From: Ischnura elegans
Taxonomy: Eukaryota > Arthropoda > Insecta > Odonata > Coenagrionidae
Direction: 5' to 3'
Assembly: GCF_921293095.1 (NCBI RefSeq)
Contig: NC_060252.1
Span: 78,822,866-78,886,865 of the forward strand
Length of the DNA stretch: 64,000 bases
Of this stretch, positions 11,534 to 19,548 are shown piece by piece. Each line of letters begins with the position of its first letter. Position 1 is the first letter of the stretch. A program made the position numbers and the translations under genes. The notes beneath the pieces were generated by a model, which had not been told where the DNA came from, did not search any database, and worked only from the letters and a program-made list of their open reading frames with translations.

Positions 11534-11684
11534 TGCTGGCGTAGGTGTTGTTCCGTTGTCCGTAGTCCAAGAGGTGCAGAGGTCGATGTCCGGGAGAGTA
11601 TTCCAAAAGGCGCCAAGTCGAAAATAGCCGAAGTGGGGTAGTCCAAGTGATTAAGCCTGGGTTTCCAAACCGGCTGCTTGGCCT

Positions 11685-12345
11685 TACTGCCAAGGTCGAA
11701 GTCTATAAAGCAACTCCCGGTCCCATACAGTGCCGACGATGCCAAGCGTTTGGGCACTCACACAAAGCATGTGCCCTGGCAATCAAATGCTTCAAGTGCG
11801 CAGGCCCGCATCACCACTCGGCGTGCACTAAGCCTAAGGAACAGCCGGGGAAATGTGCAAACTGTGAAGGGGCGCACATCTCGACATATAGAGGCTGCCC
11901 AAAATACAAAGAGCTCGCTCTCGCGCTGCGCTTGAAACACGCTCCAACCGAAGAAGCCCCCGCAGCTCCGGTCAACAACGAAACAAATTTTCCTCCACCC
12001 CCTCCTACGAACGCCTGGACGCAGCGACGGACGACTAACCGTCCAGCCACAACTCCGCCCACAGTTCCTCAGACCCAGACTGCACCCGCAACCACAACAA
12101 TGCCCTCAGCACCCTCGACATCTTCCGCTACTACCAATCTCCCCCGCCGCAACCCACAACCGCCGCAAAACAGCCAGCCGCCATCGGCCCCAAATGTTCA
12201 TAATGATTCCTGGAAGAGTCAACTGAAAGGTTGGCTCTCCGGGCTCATTAAAAAAATCATTGCCCCGGAACAGGGCAAGTCCAGAATGGACATCTTAATA
12301 GAAGAAGTCATCGCAGGCGCCATGATCCTCCTCAATGGATTATAA
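11685..12345 (+). pseudogene. D1 ORF1, C-terminal block with zinc knuckles
   Basis: This continues D1 ORF1 after the F1 insertion. Three knuckles are visible: CRRCQAFGHSHKAC, CFKCAGPHHHSAC and CANCEGAHISTYRGC. A proline/threonine-rich linker follows, then a conserved end (WKSQLKGWLSGLIKKII, then SRMDILIEEVIAGAMILLNGL) that is nearly the same in D2. The last hydrophobic segment could be a helix for self-association; that is inference. The stop TAA at 12343-12345 overlaps the ORF2 start by 11 nt. Joined with 6427-7253 it would be a complete gag-like protein. In this copy it is split and non-functional. Confidence 0.88.
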
Positions 12346-14986
12346 AAACAGAACAGTCCACAATCTCCGAATACTGTCCTGGAACGCAGGCAGCCTTCGG
12401 CCAAAAACCCAGGAATTCAAACACCTAGTCCACAGCAACCAACCGGACATTTTCCTCGTGCAAGAAACGTGGCTCAAACAGAGAGATGCTTTTTCAGTCC
12501 CAAACTACAACATCAGACGACAGGACCGCCCTGAAGGGACAAGTGGAGGCGGTGTGATGCTTGGCTTCAAGAAGTCCTTATCAGAAACGCCACTACAGTC
12601 ACCAACCACTGATAGACTGGAAATTGTCGGCTCTAAATTCTCCACTTGCAACGGCAGTATCGATGTTTGGAGTGCCTACCTCCCCCCCCGACAGCACGGC
12701 ATCAGCCGCACTGATCTTGACGCCATTGCATCTGTACTAACTAACACCGCAATCATCGGCGGTGACCTCAACTGTAAACACGTTGCCTGGGGATGCCGCA
12801 TCACAAACTCAAGAGGACGAGATCTGCATCATGCAGAGCTAACAGTCCCGTTCACTATTCTCCCACCACCAAACCCCACCCACATCTCTGCCGATCCCAA
12901 CCGTTCAGCTGACATACTAGATCTCTTCCTTACCAAAAACCTTTCTCCATTCCTCTTGCCTACAACTCTCCCACAACTTTCATCTGATCATATCCCGATT
13001 TCAATTTCATTACCTCTCTCATATCCGATGACTCTTCCTTCCCCAATAGTGAACTGGGACAAATTTACAGCCTGTGCCTCGAAGGTCATTCTTCCCGACC
13101 CACGCACCTGCAGCACCACCGAGGATCTTGAAGACCATGTAACCCTCCTAAACAACAGTTTAAACCACTGCATTGCTGAAGCTTCTTTCACGCCCAAACC
13201 TTCTCCCCTCATTGACGACTCCCTGCCGCCGTCAGTTCTTCCGCTGATGCAGCGCCGAAACAACGCACTTCTACGCTGGAGAAGAACTCACGATCCAGCT
13301 ATGCGGAACCTCTACAAAGCGCTACGCAACCGAGTTACCAGTCTCATCAGGGACCACCGTCAAAAGTCTTGGGATAATAAAATCGCCTCTCTAAGCCATA
13401 AGGACCATTCCGTCTGGCAACTAGCGCGTTCCTTAAAAAATAGAAAAACCCCTTCTCCTCCTGTCGATTTCGGTACCTCACAAGCGGCCACCGATCAACA
13501 GAAAGCCGACAAGTTTGCGGAACTGCTGGCAGAAACTTTCCGGGACTCAGCAGATTCAGACATGGCGGAAGATTGCCAAATTTCCTACTCCACCGTTCTC
13601 CAATGTCCTACACCGCCTTTTCCGCCAGTCTCTCCATCAGAGCTCCAATCCATCGTCAAGCAGATGCCGAAAAAGAAAGCCCCAGGCCCGGACCTCTTCT
13701 CCAACCACCTGATCAAGCAACTGCCTCCAAACTATACCTTGTTCCTCAGACACCTCTTAAACTCCTGCCTCAAGCTATCCTACTTCCCCAAACCTTGGAA
13801 GACCGCCAAGGTCATTCACATCCCAAAGCCGGGAAAGTCTCCACGGGACCCGAATAACTTCCGACCAATTAGTCTTCTATCGGCATTTGGCAAAATCCTG
13901 GAGAAGACTATCCTAAATCGCCTGCTACCTGAGCTCACCGACAACGCCATCATTCGTGACGAACAAGCTGGTTTCCGCACTGGTCACTCCACTTCCCACC
14001 AGATTACCAGGCTCGTGGAATACATCCAACTAGGATATAACATGAAAAAATACATCGTTGGCGTATTCCTCGATCAGTCGAAGGCATTTGACCGTGTCTG
14101 GCATCAGGGACTTATACACAAACTCCACACCTCTCCCGTCTCCTCATACCTCACCAAAATTATTTTATCCTACTTATCAGACCGAACCTTCTTTTCATCC
14201 TTTTCCAGTTCAAAATCCAAATTATACCCTATTAACTCCGGCGTTCCCCAAGGTTCCCTACTCTCTCCTACCCTTTTCAACTTGTACATCAACGATTTGC
14301 CATCCCATCCAAACACCGATACCTACCTATATGCAGACGACCTCGCCATTCTCTCCAAGTCCTTTGATCCAGACACGGCCGCCGACCACATCCAAGATCA
14401 CCTTGATGACGTGGAGGACTGGATGACCACATGGAAACTCCAGTTGAATCCATCCAAAAGCCAGGTCATACAATTTGCTCGCAAGAGGAAAAAATCCCTG
14501 TCCACTCCCATCTATTACGGGAACAAAAGAATCGTCCGAAGTACCACCACCAAATTCCTGGGCATCACTCTAGACGAGAAACTCACCTGGAGCGCCAACA
14601 CATCCGAAGCCATCCGGAAGGCAAGAGGCGCAACAGCGGCAATTTACCCGCTATTAAAAAGCCAGCACCTGGCGCTGGACACCAAGAAATTGCTGTTCAC
14701 GGCAATGATCCGACCGTATCTAACCTATGGCTACCCGGCTTGGGGATCAATAGCACACACACACCTACACAAACTAACAGTGTTACAAAACAAGGTCTTA
14801 AGGACCATCACGGGCGCCCTCTGGTTCGTCCGCAACCAATACATTCACGACAACCTCAAAATTAAAACACTTACACAATGCCTACACGACATAGCCAAAT
14901 CCTTCGAACACTCTCTGCACAGAACAAACAACACGCTACTCACACCAATTTGGAACTACGACGACGACGACGATCCTCAATTTTAA
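12335..14986 (+). CDS. D1 ORF2: endonuclease/reverse transcriptase (883 codons open)
   Basis: The open frame starts at the ATG that overlaps the ORF1 stop by 11 nt. Endonuclease motifs are LSWNAGS, VQETWL, GGDLNCKHVAWGC (about residue 143) and SSDHIPI. RT motifs are KKKAPGPDLFSNHL (about 447), FRPISLLSAFGKILE, VFLDQSKAFDRVWH (about 576), SGVPQGSLLSPTLFNLY (about 634) and YADDLAIL (about 667). The last residues, after IWNYDD, come from the nested B2 tail (a GAC tandem). The native ending, PHFKYKRPKRAITHPNR, lies at 18577-18633. Apart from this displaced C-terminus of about 20 codons, the protein is complete. Confidence 0.92.
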   Translation: MDYKNRTVHNLRILSWNAGSLRPKTQEFKHLVHSNQPDIFLVQETWLKQRDAFSVPNYNIRRQDRPEGTSGGGVMLGFKKSLSETPLQSPTTDRLEIVGSKFSTCNGSIDVWSAYLPPRQHGISRTDLDAIASVLTNTAIIGGDLNCKHVAWGCRITNSRGRDLHHAELTVPFTILPPPNPTHISADPNRSADILDLFLTKNLSPFLLPTTLPQLSSDHIPISISLPLSYPMTLPSPIVNWDKFTACASKVILPDPRTCSTTEDLEDHVTLLNNSLNHCIAEASFTPKPSPLIDDSLPPSVLPLMQRRNNALLRWRRTHDPAMRNLYKALRNRVTSLIRDHRQKSWDNKIASLSHKDHSVWQLARSLKNRKTPSPPVDFGTSQAATDQQKADKFAELLAETFRDSADSDMAEDCQISYSTVLQCPTPPFPPVSPSELQSIVKQMPKKKAPGPDLFSNHLIKQLPPNYTLFLRHLLNSCLKLSYFPKPWKTAKVIHIPKPGKSPRDPNNFRPISLLSAFGKILEKTILNRLLPELTDNAIIRDEQAGFRTGHSTSHQITRLVEYIQLGYNMKKYIVGVFLDQSKAFDRVWHQGLIHKLHTSPVSSYLTKIILSYLSDRTFFSSFSSSKSKLYPINSGVPQGSLLSPTLFNLYINDLPSHPNTDTYLYADDLAILSKSFDPDTAADHIQDHLDDVEDWMTTWKLQLNPSKSQVIQFARKRKKSLSTPIYYGNKRIVRSTTTKFLGITLDEKLTWSANTSEAIRKARGATAAIYPLLKSQHLALDTKKLLFTAMIRPYLTYGYPAWGSIAHTHLHKLTVLQNKVLRTITGALWFVRNQYIHDNLKIKTLTQCLHDIAKSFEHSLHRTNNTLLTPIWNYDDDDDPQF

Positions 14987-15577
14987 CGGGCTTTTATACC
15001 CTTGATTCGTCCAACCTCCGGTGCGTATATATACCACCTCTCCGGCTGTGGTGAATTTACGCAAGTGCGTAAAAAGGGAATTTTGACTCAACAAGTGTAT
15101 AGGGACCAGTGTAACCTTTCCAGTGTAAGTGAAGGAGAATTAGAAAGACAGGCTTCTAGTGAGCGCGAGCAAAAGCACTCTAAAAATTAATAAGACTACA
15201 AACTAACGGCATCGGAAGCCGGGAACGGCCCTTAATGGCCCCAAAATGACATTACAATTTTTACAATAATTATTTTTGAGCTTTTATTATTTTTATCATT
15301 TTTTTTGTCGCATACAATGCGTGTTTGCTCATTTTATATTTTTTTTTGGTTCATTTTATCAGTTTTAAAATTTTTTTGTCTGATTTTTAGCATTTTTATA
15401 TTTTTTTTGTTTAAGTTTTTCCATTTTCTTTTCAAACCACAATATAATTATTACCATAACAATGATTAAATTTTTGAAAGAAAAGACATAGGATAGAATT
15501 CGTTATCAGCGAAATAATATTTCTTTTGGAAGTCTGTAGCTTTTGAAGCGTTTTGAATGTACAGGGTAATCCCCGAA
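14975..15577 (-). mobile_element. B2: short 5'-truncated copy of the B1 family inserted in D1 ORF2
   Basis: On the minus strand this holds about 100 bp of the B-family ORF2 end (15475-15577) and the full 3' UTR. It is similar along its whole length to 2395-3010 of B1, including the AT-rich run and the AGTGTATAGGGACCAGTGT block near 15090-15110. It ends at a GTC tandem tail that merges with D1 codons. The 5' end is cut at GGTAATCCCC. D1 coding sequence resumes at 18577, so B2 with its passenger C1 interrupts the last codons of D1 ORF2. Short C/GA-rich sequence at both edges could be the remnant target duplication, but it is not clean. Confidence 0.78.
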
Positions 15578-16122
15578 CTAACACATTAATTGATGCGCCG
15601 AAGGCGCGATTATAGCTGTACCGGTGAACCCAATTCACCCTAACCAGCCAGGTTACATTAGAACAATTTTTGTGCGCAGTTGTTTGTGTTGTGAGGGTAG
15701 TGATATGTTTGTGTGAGCAGAAACTTAAAACTATTGAGGAGGTAGATATTTACATTGGGATTAATTTAATACAATATTACATAATAACAGGTTATCTTTA
15801 CCTTGATGATAAGGAGTTTGTTACATTTTGCTATGGATGATGAGGGTGGAGTTACTTTACTCTCTTTTTATACATATATAAATATATTTTTTTTTTCTTT
15901 TGATTTTTATAATCTTTTATGATTTTTTTTTATTTTTGTTTTCCATTTTTTATGATTTTTATCATTTTTTTAAATGTTTTCTTTTCTTTATATATATATT
16001 TTTTTCTTTTCTTTTCATATTATATTGTCATCATCAATTGTTAGATTAGATATGACATTTTATGTACCTTTAATTAGAGTGAATGAATGACTAATTTTCT
16101 AGAAGAAAGACATAGGAAAGAC

Positions 16123-16227
16123 TCATAGGCGAGTAATGAATTGAGGCAGTTTGTATGTAGTAGGGATTTTTGGGTTATAATCCCAGATGTATTGGAGAAG
16201 TGTATTAAGGGTTGCCCCGAGTCTGGA
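16123..16227 (-). pseudogene. C1 ORF2 remnant: last ~35 codons
   Basis: Just downstream of the ORF1 stop, the minus strand encodes SRLGATLNTLLQYIWDYN followed by KLPQFITRL and a stop. This matches the extreme C-terminus of the B1 ORF2 (L-x-KTLWDYP, then SLPKEILFR and stop) in pattern and position. The rest of ORF2 is absent. It suggests an internal deletion that joined ORF1 directly to the ORF2 tail while keeping the 3' end needed for reverse transcription. The match is short, so homology rests on the conserved LWDY-type motif and the shared downstream sequence CCTATGTCTTTCTT. Confidence 0.65.
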
Positions 16228-16232
16228 CTTGA

Positions 16233-18152
16233 TTATGGTTGGTCCTGGAGGAGTAGCAGTTGATTCAGGAGGAATTGTTTCTTTTCCACTTTTGATTGGA
16301 GAGAGGAGAGGTGTGTGCTAATGTTACTGAACCACGTGAATAGTTCGTTGTCAGCAGGTTGTGGAATAGCGGATGGATCAAGTGGAGGGAATCCGGGATT
16401 GGTGGCTGCGGCGTATGAACGAGGTAGTGAGGGAGGAAGGGGAGTGGCTTGGTTGGTTGAGTTTGCAAGACGTCGGGCTGCCATTGCAGCTTTTGCCGCT
16501 CGATGTTTTTCGCAGCCTCTGTAGCTGGCGGTGTGATCAGAAGAGCAGAGAGCGCATTTAGCTGGTTCCTGATCAGTTTTTGTGCATTCTGACGACGCGT
16601 GGTCGCCTGCGCATTTTACACATTTGGGGGGAAGGCAGCAGTGGTTCTTGGTGTGACCTATGGCCTGACATCTATGACATTGAACGGGAATAGCTGGTTT
16701 TTTGAAGGTATCTATTTTAACACCGAGACCGACGAGGTGATTGATTGCCATGAATTTAGCTGCGTCTATTGTGTGTTCTGTTATTACATGGACAACCTGT
16801 GTTGGGTATTTGGGGACTGAAGTATGACCTAGGTCTCGCTGCCTTTGAGACGGTCGGGTGGAGAAGATTCTGGAGCATGAGATTACAGGGAATCCTAGAT
16901 TTTGTAGATCTGTTAGTATTTCATTGTCATCAACTGAGGCAAAAGTACCTCGCAGAGAGAATTCTCTGCGCCTGTTTTCTTGCAGGCAGTAAGTGTTGTA
17001 GGGGATATTTAGGTTGTTCAATGTTGCTTTGGCTGCAATGAAGTCGGCTACGTTAGAGCACTTGATAATTGCAGAAGAGTTCGATGTTGCGTGGGAGATT
17101 GGAGGAAATTGGCAATTTTTAATTAATTGGGCATGTAGAGCTGGCCATTTGGAAGTATCTGCTACTTGAATGGGAGGTATTTTCTGTTTTTTGTTGACTG
17201 CCATTGTTGAGTGAAGCTCATCTTGTGGGGTGGATGCATTGCAATCCATTAGATCGCCTGTTGTGGGGTTGACATTGGTGCATTGAGCGGCCATTGTGGT
17301 GTTTACCGTGTTAGGAGGTGTAAGCATGTGATTGGCAGGATTAGATTTGGTACCAGAGGGCGTTTTTGCTGACTTTTTCATTTTGGCCCTCTTAAGGGCC
17401 TCTACTGGAATGGCTTGTCCTAGGACCTCGGGAGTGGTATTGTTGGAATTGTCATTGTGTGGGGGTTCAGTTTCAATAACAATCTGGTAATTGGCCCTCT
17501 TAAGGGCCTCTACTGGAATGGCTTGTCCTAGGACCTCGGGAGTGGTATCGTTGGAGTTGTCATTGTGTGGGGGTTCAGTTTCAATAACAATCTGGTAATT
17601 GGTCCCCTTAAGGGCCGTGTCACTTATGGCTTGGTTAGGCACAGTGGTGGGAGTTTTTTGTCTTTGGGGTTTAGGTTCTTGGTTGGTGGTCGCTTTTGAC
17701 TTAGAGTTGGACTTTTTGATCGTCGTTTTGTTGTTGACGTCTTTAATTTTGGCGCTGTCGCCATTGACTTGTGCCAGAGGGGCAAATTTGTTTTTGTCAG
17801 CAAATATGGGTGTGATTGTGATTTGCTTTCCGCGGTTGCGTGCGGAAGCCGACTGAAAGGTAGAGTCCAGACTCTGACAAGGGGCCTGCGCGGACCTCCT
17901 CTGGCTGGCCGGGTTTGCTGGTGGGTTTAGAGTGGTGGGTGTAGGAACAGATGGTGACGCGGCCGGAACTGGGATGGCCGGAGTGGTGGAATTCGGGTTT
18001 ACTGCTGATACCGAGTTGAAAATGGTCCCCATAAGGTCCTGTATGGCGTCTGCCGGCAGTTTAGCGAGCAGTTCCTTTACTGTCCGCAGCAGGGCATTGG
18101 TGTCCTCGGCGGCTGATGACGCAGAGCTCGTTGTGGCCGCCATGGACTCCAT
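16233..18152 (-). CDS. C1 ORF1: gag-like protein with CCHC knuckles (639 aa)
   Basis: This is an intact 639-codon frame. The N-terminus (MESMAATTSS) is preceded by a Kozak-like GCCGCC, and the start lies in a 25-bp inverted repeat (18135-18159). A low-complexity Pro/Thr-rich part follows. Next comes a 36-residue tandem duplication (unit NYQIVIETEPPHNDNSN, then TTPEVLGQAIPVEALKR), coded by 108-bp units at about 17385-17610. An RNA-binding domain precedes three knuckles from about residue 489: CHRCQAIGHTKNHC, CVKCAGDHASSEC and CALCSSDHTASYRGC. It should bind element RNA. It is the longest ORF1 in the window, and no ORF2 follows it. Confidence 0.88.
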   Translation of the reverse strand: MESMAATTSSASSAAEDTNALLRTVKELLAKLPADAIQDLMGTIFNSVSAVNPNSTTPAIPVPAASPSVPTPTTLNPPANPASQRRSAQAPCQSLDSTFQSASARNRGKQITITPIFADKNKFAPLAQVNGDSAKIKDVNNKTTIKKSNSKSKATTNQEPKPQRQKTPTTVPNQAISDTALKGTNYQIVIETEPPHNDNSNDTTPEVLGQAIPVEALKRANYQIVIETEPPHNDNSNNTTPEVLGQAIPVEALKRAKMKKSAKTPSGTKSNPANHMLTPPNTVNTTMAAQCTNVNPTTGDLMDCNASTPQDELHSTMAVNKKQKIPPIQVADTSKWPALHAQLIKNCQFPPISHATSNSSAIIKCSNVADFIAAKATLNNLNIPYNTYCLQENRRREFSLRGTFASVDDNEILTDLQNLGFPVISCSRIFSTRPSQRQRDLGHTSVPKYPTQVVHVITEHTIDAAKFMAINHLVGLGVKIDTFKKPAIPVQCHRCQAIGHTKNHCCLPPKCVKCAGDHASSECTKTDQEPAKCALCSSDHTASYRGCEKHRAAKAAMAARRLANSTNQATPLPPSLPRSYAAATNPGFPPLDPSAIPQPADNELFTWFSNISTHLSSLQSKVEKKQFLLNQLLLLQDQP

Positions 18153-18560
18153 GGCGGCCTGATGGTAGCGTTGGGGAGGGCAGGGAGGGCTGTTTGGGGT
18201 CCCTAATAAGTGGACCCGGCCGCTTTCCCCGGGGGTGCAATGGGCGATTCTAACGGCCCAGAAGCCCGGGTACTAACGGCCAGGAAGACCAAGGGAATTT
18301 GTCGCAGGTGAAAAGACGCCACCCGAAGGTGAGAACCGCGACGGCTACGCCCAAATTTAGGTACAGGCGCAGCCAGCCGCAGCCCTTCGGGCGCTCTTTT
18401 GGCGACTAGGGAGTAGGCGTTTAGCCGATTGCGTTGTCTTCTTCCCACAGGGGGTTGCGTGAAGTCCGCGGCCGGAGAAGTTGATGGCGCGGCTTCTTCT
18501 GGGGTTGCTTCTGCCCAAGGTTTCAGATCGGAAGGCTCAAGCGTGTTGACAGCCGTGTTC
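18153..18560 (-). promoter_or_regulatory. C1 5' UTR with the structured module shared with G2/G3
   Basis: In minus orientation this leader contains CACCTTCGGGTGGCGTCTTT, a later CGGCCGGGTCCACTTATTAG segment and CAGCCCTCCCTGCCCTCC directly before the ORF1 start palindrome. The same blocks, in the same order, precede ORF1 of G2 (about 30540-30740) and G3 (about 35480-35660). It is the presumed promoter and leader of C1. The similarity to another family's leader, while the 3' ends differ, suggests the 5' UTR module is shared by descent or by exchange. Confidence 0.5.
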
Positions 18561-18576
18561 GGTAATCCCCGAAGAA

Positions 18577-18633
18577 TACCCACACTTTAAATACAAGAGA
18601 CCCAAAAGAGCCATTACACATCCAAACCGCTAA
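18577..18633 (+). pseudogene. D1 ORF2: displaced native C-terminal codons
   Basis: The 19 codons YPHFKYKRPKRAITHPNR plus stop TAA (18631-18633) match the end of D2 ORF2 (NPHFKHQRSKTALTHPMQ) at both base and residue level. They were separated from the rest of D1 ORF2 by the B2/C1 insertion. The D1 3' UTR follows to 18762 and matches the D2 3' UTR (23745-23869), including CCGATTACCAGC. This places the true D1 end far to the right of the C1 element. Confidence 0.82.
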
Positions 18634-18773
18634 ACAAAATTGACTAATTAACCACAAATCACACAAACGCCATTATATACTAAAACCCAACTCGCCGATT
18701 ACCAGCTGATGCTGAATATCGTGACATTAACGAATACGTTAACCAGAAATGCGATGCGATGCGGAGAACACCT

Positions 18774-19548
18774 CGACATCGCTATAGAATGACTCCTAAT
18801 GCTATCAAAAGAGATTGGGGACATCTCGTACTTGGTTAACACAGCACGCCCTCACCCACGGCTTCGCGCCAGCCATCGTCGCCGCCAGCCCGCGGCAACA
18901 GCCTGCGGCAAAGCCGCCACCGCAACTCTGCGATATCACCGCCGGCAGTCGAGGACACCCACGGCGTTCTCCTGCCACACCCTCCGCCATCGTAGGACTT
19001 CCTGCGCCTACCTGAAGAGCCGCCTAGGCCCTTAAGAGGACCTTTTTGGGGACTCCAACTTTTTATCTGCAAACCAGCTAAACGGCTTCCGGACGTCATT
19101 AGAAGAGCAGCGCCCTCAAGGATTTCGGCCTCCGAGGCCCTTAAGAGGACCTTTTCGGCGGATTCCAAGATTTCGCCAGAAGTCATCGGAAAGGCTCCAG
19201 CACACCCAGAGGCATCAAGCGCCCTCACGGGTTCAGTCGGCAGACTGCCCGGTAACGTATAAAAAACAGAATTTCTGACCAAATTGGCCCTCTTAAGGGC
19301 CTTACACGAATTTTACACGTAATTCGCCACACCACTTGCCCATAAACAACATTACCCGACACAACACTACACTAGGTACATTCACCCGGCAAAGGCGCCT
19401 GGGGGGAGGCGGGTGCAATCCCCAGGTGGCGTTTTGACCGGTCCTACATTCGGTTGTTCTCGGTCGGCAACCCCAAGGCAGAGGGCAACCTCACTGCACG
19501 CCTTGGGGGACCCGCCGGGTCCCCTCGCTAGGCTACAGACACACCAAC
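18774..19548 (+). promoter_or_regulatory. D2 5' UTR with stem-loops
   Basis: The leader has the same layout as D1: CCCTTAAGAGGACC blocks near 19030 and 19138, GCGCCCTCA blocks, a TATA-like CGTATAAAAA at about 19255 and the stem-loop GGCCCT-CTTA-AGGGCC at 19286-19301. The conserved module CAAAGGCGCCTGGGGGGAGG to GGACCCGCCGGGTCC follows (about 19390-19525), just ahead of the ORF1 ATG at 19549. The repeated stem-loops argue for a structured RNA or repeated factor sites. Function is inferred. Confidence 0.55.

Larger units (their letters stand above)
7254..11674 (-). mobile_element. F1: near full-length non-LTR element nested in D1 ORF1
   Basis: The minus-strand element is bracketed by TGCTTGGCCT at 7244-7253 and 11675-11684. 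The D1 ORF1 alignment breaks and resumes at exactly these positions. F1 contains ORF1 (11533-10097), ORF2 (10107-7378) and a 3' UTR of about 124 bp with a GGCA/TGCC hairpin. Both ORFs are open. Its 3' flank, in element orientation, begins AGGCC, so the junction reads TTAGGCC. This shares TAGGC with the CTAGGCGTTG junctions of the main array. The 5' leader before ORF1 is only about 140 bp, so the 5' end may be slightly truncated. Confidence 0.85.
15578..18560 (-). mobile_element. C1: ORF1-only non-LTR element nested in B2
   Basis: A 13-bp direct repeat, GGTAATCCCCGAA, at 15565-15577 and 18561-18573 brackets the element. Its content on the minus strand is a 5' UTR (18560-18153), a 639-codon ORF1, only about 35 codons of the ORF2 C-terminus, and a long A-rich 3' UTR with a GCGCC-GAA-GGCGC hairpin near 15593. 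ORF2 is otherwise missing. C1 therefore has intact ends and gag but depends on another element for reverse transcriptase, the organisation known from HeT-A. The 5' UTR resembles those of G2 and G3. Confidence 0.82.
5560..18762 (+). mobile_element. D1: full-length Jockey-like non-LTR element, split by F1, B2 and C1
   Basis: D1 consists of a 5' UTR (5560-6426), ORF1 in two blocks, ORF2, the last ORF2 codons at 18577-18633 and a 3' UTR to 18762. Removing F1 (7254-11674) and the B2/C1 complex (about 14975-18573) leaves roughly 5.2 kb with the same order as D2. The 3' end has a GCGAT tandem directly before GGAGAACACCT, and D2 starts there in the same orientation. Both nested blocks have duplicated target sequence at their edges or end exactly where the D2 alignment resumes. 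Apart from the insertions, D1 has no stop or frameshift that I can see. Confidence 0.82.

Noticed and set aside
2395-15577. Near-identical 600-bp tail-to-tail junctions at 2395-3010 and 14975-15577, at first sight a segmental duplication
   Set aside because: The two plus-strand coding sequences to their left belong to different families. The shared part is fully explained by two copies (B1, B2) of one minus-strand element family with different 5' truncations.
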